Shown here: piece by piece, positions 24,601-37,120 of the stretch
How the letters are laid out: every line of letters begins with the position of its first letter
Position numbering within the stretch: position 1 is the stretch's first letter
Origin: Theobroma cacao
Taxonomy: Eukaryota > Streptophyta > Magnoliopsida > Malvales > Malvaceae
DNA: 64,000 bases
Reading direction: 5' to 3'
NCBI RefSeq assembly: GCF_000208745.1
Contig: NC_030858.1
Coordinates: forward strand, 21,392,839 to 21,456,838
Position numbers and translations under genes: made by a program
The notes under the pieces: model-generated
What the model saw: only the letters and a program-made list of their open reading frames with translations
Databases searched by the model: none
What the model was told of the DNA's origin: nothing

Positions 24601-27600
24601 ATCATGCTTGCTACCTTGCTTGATTTTGCTATATTTTTCAGCCATTTAACTTCATAGATTGATCATGGGTTTTCGTAACACTATGAGGTTATTAATCAAA
24701 GTTTGAAATGAGGGGTTTTTAGTAAGAAATTAAATCAATTGCATTGTTTTTGAAACAAGTGCATCATGATTTCCAAGTTCTCCTTATCGATTGCTTGTTC
24801 CCTTCTTATGTTCACTCACTGAGTTTTATACTCACGTTTTTAAACTTCATGCTTTTAGATTTGGAGGTAGTTGGGACCTAGATTGAGTGTCCACATATGC
24901 TCGTCTTCTTGGTAGGTACTATGGCATCTCAATAGCGGTACCTTCACTTAAAGTCACTCCGTTGATGGTTGAGAGTCTTTTGTCTGTCTACACGTATATG
25001 TAATGTAAACTACTAAGAGTCTTGTTATAAATGAAGTATGTATATGTTGGATTGATGATGATGCCCTTATGAGACAATAATGAATGATAGTACTTTGAGA
25101 TAATACAAATATGAATATTCAGTTGCTATAAAATATTAATGAAACATTCATCGTTGAGAATTGCAACACATGGTTTTAAAGATGATGGATGGAATGAGGA
25201 AGAGGATCTCATAAAGAGGCTTGCTTAGGCCTAGTGGGCTATGCCCACTGAGCCCATGCATCAACCATAGCCTGAAATTTGGGCTATGACACTAGGCCAC
25301 AAAATGTTATACGCGGTTGCGACCACTTGATTTCTCCGATGTCGGCCAACATTGTCTAGATTGCCGTATGGCTATGGGATCCGATGGAGAGAGGCTCCCA
25401 GATGTTATTACGTGGAAACAGGTCCACAAGTTTTTATTTCTATTACCTACTCAAGAATGAAATCTCTTTGTGTTTTCAAACTCGTATTTCTACGCATGGT
25501 GAGAACTATAAGATGTTCGGCAGCTCCCCTATTTATATGATGATATGGATTTAACTCCTCGCGTACAAGGTGATTTGTGGATTTGCCTATAAGCTTTCAA
25601 AATGTTTAAGTTTACGGGAGCATGCATGTATATACAGATTTGATTCGAGTAAAGTTATAAAAGGATTTCAATGGTAAAAACAGTTATTCGCATTGGATTT
25701 GATATATATGTGGTTTGAAATGATTATCATGTATTAAAAATTCTCGGTTTTACACATAAGGCACACATCCCTTCTTTAAGTTAAATTGTTTATATATTTT
25801 TATATTTTTAACATTCAAATTCTCCACTTTTAGCTTGTTTCCCATCTACACCCTACTCATAGAGTTGATGATCACCGAGTCTGTGAGACTCACCCCCCTT
25901 TATTTCCTTTTGTAGATAAGTAATCAGTTCAAGTGCATTGCTCAACACATCGAGACTTGCTGCAACATAGGTAATGGCATCTCTTAGACTTCCACTCCGA
26001 GTCGCTTTGTAACCTAGGGTCGTGTCACGTAAGACTGTTAGATGGTATAAAGTATCATTAACCGTTCGGATGTGTATTTTGTTAAAAACTTAACGTTGTG
26101 TATTGGATGCTAAATGTGAAGTTTGGATATTTATGGATTTTTTGACTGGTTGCTACACTTTAATCACATATATTTATTTAGTTTAAGAAAATGGTAGTAC
26201 TAATATTGTCAGTTGGTTTTAATTATCCGAAATCCCAACCAAGGCTTGTTCGAGATTTAACGGGTTCACTCGTAAGTCTCAAACACCGGTAACGATCAGG
26301 GAGAAGGTCGTTACATTAGTCATGAAGGGGGGCTATATGACTAATCTAAGTGGGGAAAAAGAAGTAAGAAAGACTTTTGAAGAAGAACGACATTAGTAGG
26401 GCCCATGTGCCTTTATTAAATGAAGCAAGAACGGGTAAGTATATATCTAAATATTATGGTGAGACCTTGATGAAGTGTTAATTTGATATTTTATTTGTAC
26501 AAGTGTAAAGGAAGGAAAATAGAAGGAAATTGAAATTAAAGGAATGATGGGAGGACCTAATTGTAAATGATGAAAAGTATGGAGGGTCAAATGGTAAATA
26601 AAGAAAAGTTGAGGACTTTGTGTAATTACAATATTTGAAGTTAAATGGAAACTAATTAACTAAGGAAAATTAGATTGTGTGGAAGGATGGAATATGCATG
26701 TAACAAATACTATTACATGTAAAAATATGCATGCAAAGATGTACTTATAGTGGGGAACATGTGGGACCCCCACCATGTGACAAATAAAAAGGCATGAGAC
26801 AAATGAATAAAATGACACATGCATGTGGATTTTTAAGTTAAAAAAATGCATGGAGGACTTATGCATGATGGACACTTGGTGACAATTAGACTAAAAGAAA
26901 AGAAAATATAGTTGCATGTAATGCCATTGGCAAAGGAGGAGGCCAAATGGAAATTAAAGTGGGAAAGTTGCATGAAGGGCCATTGGGTACAAATAAGGTG
27001 GGATTAAATGAAAATGAATTAAAGAATTGAAGGATAATGAAAGGTGGATATTTAACCAATGAAATGTAGAGAACATTGGTGCATGAAGAACCATTGGTTG
27101 GCAAAATGGCCAAATAAAAATACAAGGTGAATTAGTGCATGTGTTGTGATTGGTTAAATGGGTAGCCATATAAATACCAAGATTCAAGGGTGCAAGAAAA
27201 ATGTGAATTGGCCTTGGTGAGACTTAAGAGAGCCGGCCATTGAGAGAAGAAAATAAAGAAGAGAGAGCTTGGAGAAACTCCACCCTAGAGGAAGAAAAGA
27301 GAGAAACCAAAGAAAGACTCGATTGTGGGAGAAGATTCAAAGAAACTATGAGGTTTCCTTCCCTTATCCTGTGGAGTCTTGACATTTTACCTCCCAAAGA
27401 GTCTTCAACATTCAAGAGAGAAACTGTGGAGTGATGATGGAAGTGTAAAGTTTGGTTTCAAGATACAAGAGGAACAAGGTAAGGATTGTGGTTTTAGCTT
27501 GAATGTTCTTTGAAAATGGGTTGGTAACCATGAGAAATGTTTTGTGGCAGTAAAGAAAAGCTTGATTAGAAAGGATTTAGTGACATGCAAGCCATTAAAG

Positions 27601-28025
27601 TCTTGGATGCAGGATGGATTCAAAGTGGAAGAGAAACGGTAAGCATGGTATTGTGTTTTAAGGCCTATGGTTGGTAAATTGTTAAGGAAATAATTTGTGA
27701 ATCATGTTGGCAACTTGATGATTAAAGCTTTGAAGGAATATTGGAGTGCATGTGCGAATCAAGCAACCTCAAAGTTAAAAATGAATAATGCTTTAAGTAT
27801 AGTTTAGAGATCTTGAGAAAATGGCTATTGTTGTGTTGATTGGAATCTTGGAAGGCACATTGTGAAGAATAATGGTTGTTGAAAGAATCTAAAATTCATG
27901 AGCTAGTTGGAAATGTTAAGTTTGCTTGGTATGTTTTTCGAAAGAAATAAGGAGGAATAATGTGGATGGAGGATTGAGAAATAAAGCATTGAAAGTTAGA
28001 TAGACAATTATGCATGTAAACTTGG

Positions 28026-29096
28026 TGTTGGTCCCGTTAATATGTGCTAGAGGGATGAATAACACAATTTGGCTCTTGACAAGATGAAGAACTAATTTCC
28101 AAAACAAGGAAAGTAAAAATAGAGTAGATAATGGACAACAATTTATAGTGGTTCGATCCAAGACCTACATCCACTACCTTGATTATCCAACCAAGGATTT
28201 TCCCAACAATTCACTAAGAATCTGGTGAAATTCACAAGCTTCCACCAAGCTTTTACAATGGCTTTTCGTAGGCTCTGCCACAACCTTTACACTAGTTTTT
28301 CCCTAACTAAACTAAAACCCAAAGTGGTTTTCCAAGGCTTAACCATAACCAATATCATTCAAGCTTTCCCAAGCTTGAACAACCCCTAAGAGTGACTCTT
28401 TCACTCTAAGTATACAAGAAAAAGTGGAAAAAGAAAGTACCTATGATCACTGGATGATCTGATTGGTACAGGATTGAGTGTTAATCATAAATGCAAAGAA
28501 TAGGCGTTGAGGTGCAGACAAGTGCAATGAAGCTTTTATGGTTTTTCAACTTTCTATAGCTCAAATCTCATTCAAAGCTTCAAAAAACTTCTTTCTCATT
28601 GTTGGAAGACCGTTTTACACTTGGGATGCAACTCTGATGGCAGTTGGGCAGTTTATGCCTGTTGGAAACAGTTGAATATGAGTTCTAACTATTAATTTGT
28701 CTTGTAGTGCTCTAGTCCAAGTTGCAAACAGAAAGCTCTTAGTTAACTAACTTGGTTGACTAAGTTGATTCTGTTTCTGGTTTGCAGATTCTGGTAGAGG
28801 GAAGTTAGTCGACTGACTTGGTTGACTAAGTTGGTTCTGTTTCTCAAAATTTTTAGCTTGCCATTTCTCCAATTTGAAATCTGGTCAACTAATGTTCTTC
28901 CATGTTTAACCAACAAGCTTCCTCATTGTTATTCAATTACATCTTATTGATTTTATCCCTCTTTTTCTTTCGAAAATACTCTTTAAAGATTTAAAAAATT
29001 AATTTCATATATTAATTTCCTGCACACTTAAGTAAAGAAATTAGAAACAAATAAATGGGAATGTTTTATTATCATCAAAAACTAATGGAGCCAACA
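28026..29096 (-). repeat. 3' LTR of the minus-strand Sirevirus, 1071 bp
   Basis: The left LTR on the window, running from TGTTGGTCCCG to GGAGCCAACA. It contains two copies of a CTTAGTCGACTAAG-like palindromic module (28735-28767 and 28801-28834). It is followed on the right by CTCCCCC, the reversed purine tract. Confidence 0.93.
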
Positions 29097-29935
29097 ATCT
29101 CCCCCTTTTTTGATGATGACAAAACATTCATTGATTAACAGCATACTGTCATTTTAAATTCTTTTTAGTTTTCTGCAGGAATTGGGGATTGCTCCCCCTA
29201 AGTATAAGCTCCCCCTTAGTGCATGCATAATTTGCTTACTTTAATCCAGCAAGTTTTGTTCATTGTTGCGTGGAGGGAATGACAATATACATTTAGATTC
29301 TATATATGTTTATATACATGTTCATCAATGTAGAGTGATTCGCAGTCAAAAATTTTCAACTGAAGTTTTGACAGATTTTCATTAATATTCTAGCTGCTGT
29401 TAACATTCAAATTTTGTCCACATTATTCATGTTTCAACTTGTAGACAATACACACCATCTATATCTATTTATAACCAGAAATTATCAACAATTGTATAAC
29501 AAAAATCATCTATCAGCATGTGAATCCATATCAGCATAGCAGTAGTAACTTTTGTTCATGGTAGTCAAAATGCTCAAATAATAAGATATCAGCAGATTTT
29601 AATTTTTAGCAGTTAAGCAACATAAACATGTCGGCATTCATATTTCACATACATCCACATAAATAATAGAGTTAAAGCTAAGTGTTTAAGTGCCACCAAG
29701 GCACAAATAACAGTTAAATAAAAAGTATTTTGAAAATGCCCTTGGACTAGTTATGCTTCCTATGTCCTATTTCTCTAATTTCATGCTCCTATGGTTCTAC
29801 TTTCTTTCCTTTCCTAGGTTCTTAGTTCCTCTACCCTAACAAAATTTTTTAAAACATTTTCTAGTTCCTGGTTTTTGCTCCCCTGGTCCTTGGTACCATA
29901 CTTCTCTCCTTTTTTGTCAACATCAAAGGAGGGGA
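29097..29935 (-). other. Non-coding 3' region with multiple purine tracts (minus Sirevirus)
   Basis: About 840 bases without a usable frame. Reversed G-rich tracts occur at 29098-29108 (the functional position), 29192-29200 and 29209-29217, each reading AGGGGGAG or close to it on the minus strand. The same set occurs in the plus-strand copy at matching places. Confidence 0.75.
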
Positions 29936-31888
29936 ATTCTACTCATTGGATGAGGCAGAGGGTAAGGATTAAGTTCCCTAGAAAGGGTTAAAGAGGAAAT
30001 GAAGAAGGTTCTCAAGGAGGAGATGACTTTTTAGGAGAGGATTCTAGAGTAGATTTGTTTGAAATATGAACTGCACTCTGAGAAGAAGAGGTTGAAACTA
30101 GTTTGGACTTTTTTGCCAATCTGGAAGACTTTCTTCTTTTGAGAAAAGTTATCTTGGTTGCCATAATCTTCCTTCCTTTGGTTGGTTTTTTTGCCTCAGT
30201 TGGTGGTGTTGTGGTAGCTTTTGGTTTCCCTGCTTTTGCCTTTAGTTTGGGAGTTGAATAAGGTTTCTTTCCTTTTCTTACATTGCACCATCCTTATGAG
30301 TTGTTGTCTTGATAATGTCTTTTTCAGCTTGTTCCTCTCTGACCATTTGATGAAAAATGTCCATAATGGAAACTTTATCTGAATTTGGAGAAGTGACCTA
30401 CTGTTTCTCAGTTTCTGCACCAGCTACTTCAGTCCCTTGTTTTGAGTCATTTTTACTTTGAGGTTCAAAGAAAGGTGATTTGGCTGGTTGTTCAACTCTT
30501 TGTGGGGAGTCCTCAATTTGCAGAACAGGACTAACAGACTTATAGGTAAAGCCTTTTGCTTGAGTGTCAAAACTTGCAGACTTCTCTACTGGCTCTGCTG
30601 AACCTTTATCACCTTGCTGTGTAGGTGCAGTGCTGGATGTGGCACAACTGTTTGCAGCCACAAGTTCAGACCCCATGTTTTCCTTTTCCTTCAGCTTGTT
30701 TTCTAACTCAGTGATCTTATCTTCCATTTTTTGTACCTTCACTCCTTGGTCAGTCATCTTACCATCAATCCTCATAAGTAAATTAAAAATCATCTCATTT
30801 GAAAATCTGGAAGGAGCTTCTTCAAGTTGAACAGGCAAACTGTGATCTTTTCTTGGGCCAGTTTTAGAGGTTCAGATAAACTTCTCTTCATCTAGCACAT
30901 ACCCCATCTTAATTAGGCTGCCATATTAAATGGCTTGGTCTTTGGTTTTCACCAGGTCCATATCATACTTTTTAGCCCATATTCATTTCTTCTGCACTAG
31001 GGATGTAATCACATTCCCATATGGCAGATTGACCTTATCAAGTCTGTAGGTACTTCTCATTTTCTCAATCATGAATCTCCCCAGATTTAGAGACACTCCA
31101 TTAAAAGCATGCTCCATTAGCGAAAGATCCTACAGGCTGATATAACTAAAACTTCCATTGCTCCCTTGAATATTTGTAGCAATGAAGTAATGCAGTATCC
31201 TAATTTATGGATTGATTATCAGTTCTGAATTACTTTTAGAGGAGTATTTTCGTTTTCTTCCAGTGATGATCTCCCATAGTGAGGACGGATCATATTTTTT
31301 TGGAAGTTCAAATTCACCTATTTCACCTTCTATTTCTAGTAGATTCCCTAAGTCTTCTGCAGTTACAATAAACTCTTTTCCATTCAAATAGACATTCAGC
31401 CCATCTTTTACATAGTCATCAGATTCTGCTAATTCCTTTTCTTTCAGAGCAATGCCAGAGTAAAATTCCTTAACCAGACTTAGACTATATGACCTATTCT
31501 TAAAGGTGCTGTAACCTTTAAGTTTAAGTTCATCAAAGTACTCAGATAGACTGGTCAAGATTTCTACATTTTCCTTAAAACTTTTCCAATCAATGAACTT
31601 TTCGTAGGAGATTGGTGCATTTTCTATATTCTTGAATCGATACTCATGCAGCTTATTTCTAAATTTCGAAGAAGAAGAGGAATTGATACCTTTCTAGAGT
31701 GAAGGTTCTGTATCTTTCTTCTTGTGCCTTTTCTGCTTGTTTTCCCTTAACTTCTCGACTATTTCCTTCATTGAGGCAAACACAATTTTCTGTTTCTTCT
31801 TTTGACTTTCTGTTCCAGTTTCTTCTTCCATTGGCCTTTTTCCTTTCTTCTTCTCTAATACTTCTTTACTTTGAGAAGTTCTGGCCAT
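29936..31888 (-). pseudogene. Sirevirus extra ORF after pol (env-like position, 'putative plant transposon protein' type)
   Basis: It starts MARTSQSKEVLEKKKGKRPM at 31888, a Lys/Glu-rich, nuclear-signal-like N-terminus. It meets an in-frame TAG at 31694-31696 and continues with KFRNKLHEYRFKNIENAPIS, then KGYSTFKNRSYSLSLVKEFY and a 100-residue core (DLGNLLEIEGEIGEF, PSSLWEIITG). Next come NGVSLNLGRFMIEKMR, a heptad-like stretch (KMTDQGVKVQKMEDKITELE near 30740) and a Ser/Pro/Lys tail. The core looks like the plant domain often called putative plant transposon protein (Transposase_32). Sireviruses commonly carry an extra ORF here, sometimes called env-like. I see no signal peptide or clear transmembrane segment, so a membrane role is not supported. 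Stops and shifts disable it. Confidence 0.7.
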
Positions 31889-32263
31889 TTTAGTTTTGGA
31901 AATTTCTGAAGGTCTGAGTCGGTTTTAGAGGCAACTAGGAAGATTTAGGTTTTTGTTTTTAGAACAGCGGGTTGCAAATGAGAGGGAATAAGAGGTTGGC
32001 AGCAGTTATTGCTCAGAAAACTTCTCATCTTCCTTTAAGAACTGCCCTACTTGTATTTCTTTATATTTTCAAATCTCCCCTAAAATTTTGATTATTTACC
32101 TTTGGCAACTTTGCTCTTTTCCTCTTTACACCCGATAAATCAAATTTTTACCACAATTTACTCTTTTTTCATTGAACACACTGAGTCTTATTATTTAAGA
32201 ATGTCAGGCCACTCTTAGTTGACTAAATGCATTCTGTTTTCAATGTGAGAGTCAAAGATTTTC
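31889..32263 (-). other. Spacer between pol and the extra ORF (minus Sirevirus)
   Basis: About 375 bases with no frame. It contains one reduced palindromic module (CTTAGTTGACTAA near 32213) matching 51706-51738 in the plus copy, where two modules are kept. Confidence 0.6.
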
Positions 32264-35200
32264 TTATAATTCCTTCACATTAACCATCCCCAAATTTCTT
32301 CTAATCTCACAAAATCTATCTTCACTCAGTGGTTTGGTAAAAATGTCCTCTAATTGGTGTAGAGTATTCACAAAGTCTATTTTAATGTCAATTTTCATTA
32401 CATGGTCTCTAATGAAATGGTGTCTAACTTCAATGTGCTTAGTCCTAGAATGTTGCATAGGATTTTTTGATATATTGATTGCACTTGTGTTATCATAGTA
32501 TATTGGTACATTATGCATAATTATTCCATAGTCTTTTAATTGTTGCTTGATCTAAAGGATTTGTGCACAGCAACTACTTAATGAAACATATTCAGCCTCT
32601 GTTGTAGATAGTGCTACTGAGTTTTGCTTCTTGCTGGACCAAGACACAAACATCTTTCCTAAAAATTGGCATGTTCCACTAGTACTTTTCTTATCAGTTC
32701 TGCTGCCAACAAAGTCAGCATCTAAATATCCAACTAAGTTAAGAGTTGAGTTTCTAGAGTACCATATTCTTAGTTCTTGAATGCCTATGAAATATCTAAA
32801 AATTCTCTTAACAGCTGTTAGGTGTGATTCCTTAGGTTGTGACTGAAATATAGCACATAAGCACACACAAAACTGAATGTCTGGTCTACTTGCTGTTAAG
32901 TAAAGAAGAGAGCCGATTATACCTCTATAGAGCTTTTGATCTACATCTTTACCTTTTTCATCTAAATCGAGTTTGGTGGATGGACTCATTGGTGTGGAAG
33001 TTGATTTTAGTTTCAGCACATCAAATTTCTTTAGCATATCATAAGTATATCTTTCTTGATTGATGAAGATCCCTTCCTCACTTTGCTTAATTTGAAAACC
33101 AAGGAAGTACTTTAACTCTCCCATCATGCTCATCTCAAATTCACCTTGCGTTTCCTTTGCAAAGTTCTTGCATAAAGCTTCATTAGTTGCACCGAATATA
33201 ATGTCATCCATATATATTTGTACAACAATTAAATCATTTAGATATCTCTTAATGAACAATGTAGTATCAATGCTGCCTCTATCATATCCATTTTCAACGA
33301 GAAATTTTGAAAGCCTCTCATACCAAGCTCTAAGAGCTTGTTTCAATCCATACAATGCTTTGTAAAGTTTAAAAACATGATCAGACTTTTTAAAATCTTC
33401 AAACCAGGTGGTTGTTCTATAAAAACTTCTTCTTGAATTAGTCCATTTGAGAATGCACTTTTTACATCCATTTGGTACAACGTAAAATTCATGAAGCATG
33501 CAAAAGCTAGCAACAACCTTATGGCTTCAATCCTAGCTACGGGAGTAAAGGTTTAATCATAATCTATTCCTTTTTCTTGGTTGTATCCTTTTGCTACTAG
33601 CCTAGCTTTGTTTCTAACTACATTTCCTTGCTCATCTACTTTATTTTAAATACCCATTTGGTACCAACAATAGGATGATTTGAAGGTCTAGGCACTAATG
33701 ACCATACTTGATTCCTAGTGAATTGATCAAGTTCTTTTTGCATGGCCATTATCCAACTTTCCTCCTTTTCAGCTTCTTCAAAGTTTTTAGGTTCAATTTG
33801 AGATATAAATGCTGAAAACTCACAAGTTTCTCTAGTTGCTTTCCTAGTTCTAACTCCTTGTGAAATGTCACCTATTATTTGGTCTTGTGGGTGATCTCTT
33901 ACAAATCTCCAACTCTTTGGTAGATCACCATGCTAATTTTCTGCTCTTTGCAGATTTTCTAGAATTGGAGTTTCATTTTCTCTTCTAGATAAGCTTTCTT
34001 TATTATTTTTATTGTTCTCTAAGCTCATTTCCTCCATTTGTTTTTCTAGAATTTCTATATCATCATCATCATCATGAACTTTTTTTTGTAAAGTGTTTGA
34101 CTCATCACAAACTACATGGACTGACTCTTCAACAGTTAGAGTCTTTTTGTTAAAAACTCTATAGGCCTTTGAGTTTAATGCATATCCTAAAAATATTGCT
34201 TCATCACTCTTTGCATCAAACTTCCCTAGGGGCTGTTTTCCATTGTTCAATACAAAGCATTTACAGCCAAAACTCCTAAGGTTAGAAATATTTGGTTTCC
34301 TGCCTTTGTAAAGTTCATATGGAGTCTTTGAAATCAAGGGTCTTATTGAGACTCTATTAAGAATATAGGCTGCTGTATTTATGCCTCAGCCCAAAGATAT
34401 TCAAGTAGGTTGTTCTCACATAACATGATCCTAGCCATTTCTTTTAATGTTCTATTTTTCCTGTCTACAACTCCATTTTGCTAGGGTGTTCTAGGTGCAG
34501 AAAAATTGTGATCCAACCCCTTTTCATTGCAAATTTTTTCAAACTCATCATTCTCAAATTCTCCTCCATGGTCACTCCTTATGTTGACTATGGCTAATCC
34601 TTTTTCATTTTCTACTTCCTTACAATAACTTAAGAATACTTGTAGAGCATCATTCTTATGAGCAAGGAAGTATACCCAAGTATATCTAGAATAGTCATCA
34701 ACTATTACAAAGCCATAAGATTTGCCTTCTAAGCTAGTTGTGCTTATTTGACCAAATAGATAAATGTGCAACAATTCAAGAGGTCTTGATGTTGACACTA
34801 TTTTCTTCGTCTTAAAGGATGTTCTAACTTGTTTTCTTAGTTGGCAAGTATCACATATCCTATCTTTTTCAAATTTCAATTTCGCCAGTCTAGCAACAAG
34901 ATTTTTCTTTATTAATTTAGACTTTGTATGCATGCTCACATGTCCTAATCTCCTATGCCATAACCAGCTCTCATTTTCAACATTTACAACAAAATAAACT
35001 TCACTATTCACATCAAGGTCTTCAAGAAAAATTACATACATATTCTTCAACCTTTTTCCTACAAATAAGATTTTATTTGTACTCATATCAATCACTTCAC
35101 ATTTAGTTGAATCAAAGCATACTTTAAATCCTTTATCACATAATTGACTAATACTTAGAAGATTATGCTTTAAGCCTTTAACTAGCAACACATGACTAAT

Positions 35201-35428
35201 TTGAGTTTGAGGACTCTTACCAACTGTACCTATACCATGGATTTTGCCTTTTGAATCATCTCCAAAGGATACGGTTCCTCCCTTTCTCTTTTTCAACTGA
35301 GCAAACAACTCTTCATGTCCTATCATGTGCCGTGAATAGCCACTATCCAAGTGCCAAGGCTGTTTCTTCCCAAGTTGAGCTCTTGAACATGTCTTTTTTA
35401 AGTTCAGCTCAACCTACAAAGCAGAATT
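32264..35428 (-). pseudogene. pol: Sirevirus pol pseudogene: protease, integrase, reverse transcriptase, RNase H
   Basis: Minus-strand reading. Protease DSG occurs near 35347. The integrase zinc region is complete (WLWHRRLGH and CDTCQLRKQ). The first catalytic Asp of integrase is Tyr (HIYLFG), the second is kept (RSDHGGEF), and the Glu is Asp (GVVDRKNR) after an in-frame stop (TAG after APRTP). A frame change lies between 34481 and 34337 and is reversed before 33499. Reverse transcriptase keeps YMDD (VQIYMDDIIFG) and the preceding YGLKQ block. RNase H is readable through DADF, STTEAEY and DNTSAI to the end VNVKEL at 32264. In life this polyprotein would cut itself, copy the RNA and insert the DNA; this copy cannot. 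It is more damaged by frameshifts than the plus copy. Confidence 0.92.
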
Positions 35429-37062
35429 TCAGTTTATCTTTATAAGTACCCATACTTTGATAGGTCCTTGAGTGTTAGTTGCAGCAAAGGATCCCTTAGC
35501 AACCCAAATTTTCTGAACTTTCTGAACTTTCTTTTTCTTAAAATAGTCATATGACAAATGACCATGTTTACCACAATTATAACATGTAGATAATGCTTTA
35601 GTTGAATATTTATTGTGGTATGCATATCTTTTTGAAGATTTATTTTTCAAGCATTTAAGAGCTGTGTTTTCATCAAGAGTTATTTGCTAGACTTCAGACT
35701 TATTTTTCAGCTCTTGTTTTAAACACTCAAAGTCTGTTTTTGAGTGTTCTAACTCAGCTTGTAAAATATTTCTTTGCTAAAAAACAGAGGTGAACTCTTG
35801 TTTGATTTGTTCCAAATCATTTTCAAGTAATGCAACCCCTTTCTTCAATGACTTGTATTTTGAAAAAAGTTTTTCAAATTCATCATAAAGGCATTCATAT
35901 TCATCTTATAAATCATCATAAGAATTAATGCAGGGGGATGAGGGTACCTCTGTTTCATCCTCTTGTGCCATTAGACAGATGTTTGCTCTTTCCTCAGATT
36001 TTTCATCATCAGTTTCAGAGCTTGAGGTGTCACTGTCTGACCATGCAGCAGCCACCATTGCTATCTTGGATCTCTTATTTTTCTTGGGGGTTTCATCTTT
36101 CAGCAATGGACACTCGAACTTGAAGTGAGTAGGTTTCTTGCATTCATAGTAGATTATCTCCTCATTTTTGTTGGAGTCATTTTTGTTCCTAATTTTCCAT
36201 GAAGCACCCTGGTCTTTCCTGAAACCTCTTCTAGTTAGCCTTCGATTTCTTCTGCTCATTAGTTTTCTGAATTTTCTTGCAACTAGAGCTAAATCTTCAT
36301 CATCATCATAGGAAAGCTCTTCTAGCTCTTCTTCAAGAATGCTAGCTTTAAGTGCAATGTTCTTTCTCTTTTTCTTTGCTTCCCTTCGGTCTTCTTCTTC
36401 TTCTTCCTTGAGCTCTAGTTCATGAGTGAGAAGAGAACCACATATCTCATCGAGAGTGATGATGTTCAAGTCTTTAGCTTCTCTAATGGTAGTGACTTTT
36501 GGTTTTCACGATTTTGGTAGGCATCTAAGCAGTCTCTTAACTAATTCATGTTCAGGGATAGGCTTGCCTAGCTGACTTAACTTATTTGTAATATTTGTAA
36601 ACCTATCAAACATGCTGGTGATGTCTTCACCAGGCTCCATTTTGAACATTTCATAGCTATGTGTTAAGAGAGTAATTTTGGACTCATTTACTTGAGAAGT
36701 CACTTCATGGATTATTCTAAGTTTTTTTCACACTTGTTTAGCTGTTGTACAGCTTGAGACTTTGTTAAATTCAGTGGCGGTCAAGGCACCATGTAATGTG
36801 TTGATGGGCTTAAAGTTTACTTGAACCTTCTTAGTTTCAGCTCAATCCATTTTGACCTTGGCTTAGGCATCAACTCATTTGTAACTACATTTATGGTTGA
36901 GGGCATAAAGGGTCCATCAGTTATGGCATCCCACATTTCATAATCTATAGCCCTAATATAGATTGACATTCTAATGCTCCAATAGGGATAATTAGAGCCA
37001 TCAAACAGAGGTGGTCTGTTTGTTGATTGTCCCTTAGCAACTATGGCTTTTTATTGAGCCAT
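35429..37062 (-). pseudogene. gag: Sirevirus gag pseudogene
   Basis: It starts ATGGCTCAA at 37062 and meets TAA at codon 4. The middle reads FKMEPGEDITSMFDRFTNIT and KPIPEHELVKRLLRCLPKS, then a TGA (36506-36508) that the plus copy shares, then NIITLDEICGSLLTHELE and an acidic/basic coiled-coil-like stretch. Both zinc knuckles are broken by Cys to Tyr changes: the first has YYECKKPTH in place of CYECKKPGH, the second ends SYDYFKKKK in place of SYYCFKKRK. It ends at TGA 35429-35431. Gag would form the particle and bind RNA. Early frame damage lies near 36840. Confidence 0.88.
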
Positions 37063-37103
37063 TTGAATCCTCCCAAAGGATGTTAAGCCTTAAAAACAGG
37101 GAA

Positions 37104-37118
37104 CTAGCTTTGATACCA
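37104..37118 (-). other. Primer binding site of the minus Sirevirus
   Basis: On the minus strand TGGTATCAAAGCTAG begins two bases after the 5' LTR. It matches initiator tRNA-Met except that the ninth base is A where G is usual; the plus copy has the same variant. Confidence 0.8.
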
Positions 37119-37120
37119 AT

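Larger units (their letters stand above)
22794..25291 (+). mobile_element. Solo LTR of the LARD subfamily, 2498 bp, third nesting level
   Basis: It starts TGTGAAACCTTGATC and ends GGGCTATGACA. CTAGG lies on both sides (22789-22793 and 25292-25296). The start corresponds to about base 7123 of the 7027-9630 LTR, so this branch lacks the first 96 bases or uses a different end. A TATAAATA box lies at 23189-23196. It holds a tandem array (about 23915-24070), a palindrome cluster (24252-24372, exact copy at 24256-24271) and the conserved block (24440-24542). Confidence 0.92.
20354..26315 (+). mobile_element. Solo LTR of the TGTAACACC subfamily, itself interrupted
   Basis: It starts TGTAACACCCTG and ends GAAGGTCGTTACA. 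TTAGT lies on both sides (20349-20353 and 26316-26320). It is inserted 327 bases into the outer LTR, a member of the same subfamily. Without the nested LTR at 22794-25291 its own length is about 3.5 kb. A purine-rich tract (21400-21500) and TATATATA runs near 22257 and 22372 are present. Long antisense frames at 21111-21555 come from the purine bias. Confidence 0.92.

Noticed and set aside
20354..26315. Pairing 20027 and 20354 as tandem LTRs of one element
   Set aside because: Distinct target duplications (AATTG and TTAGT) and continuation of the outer LTR after 26315 show nesting of two separate insertions.
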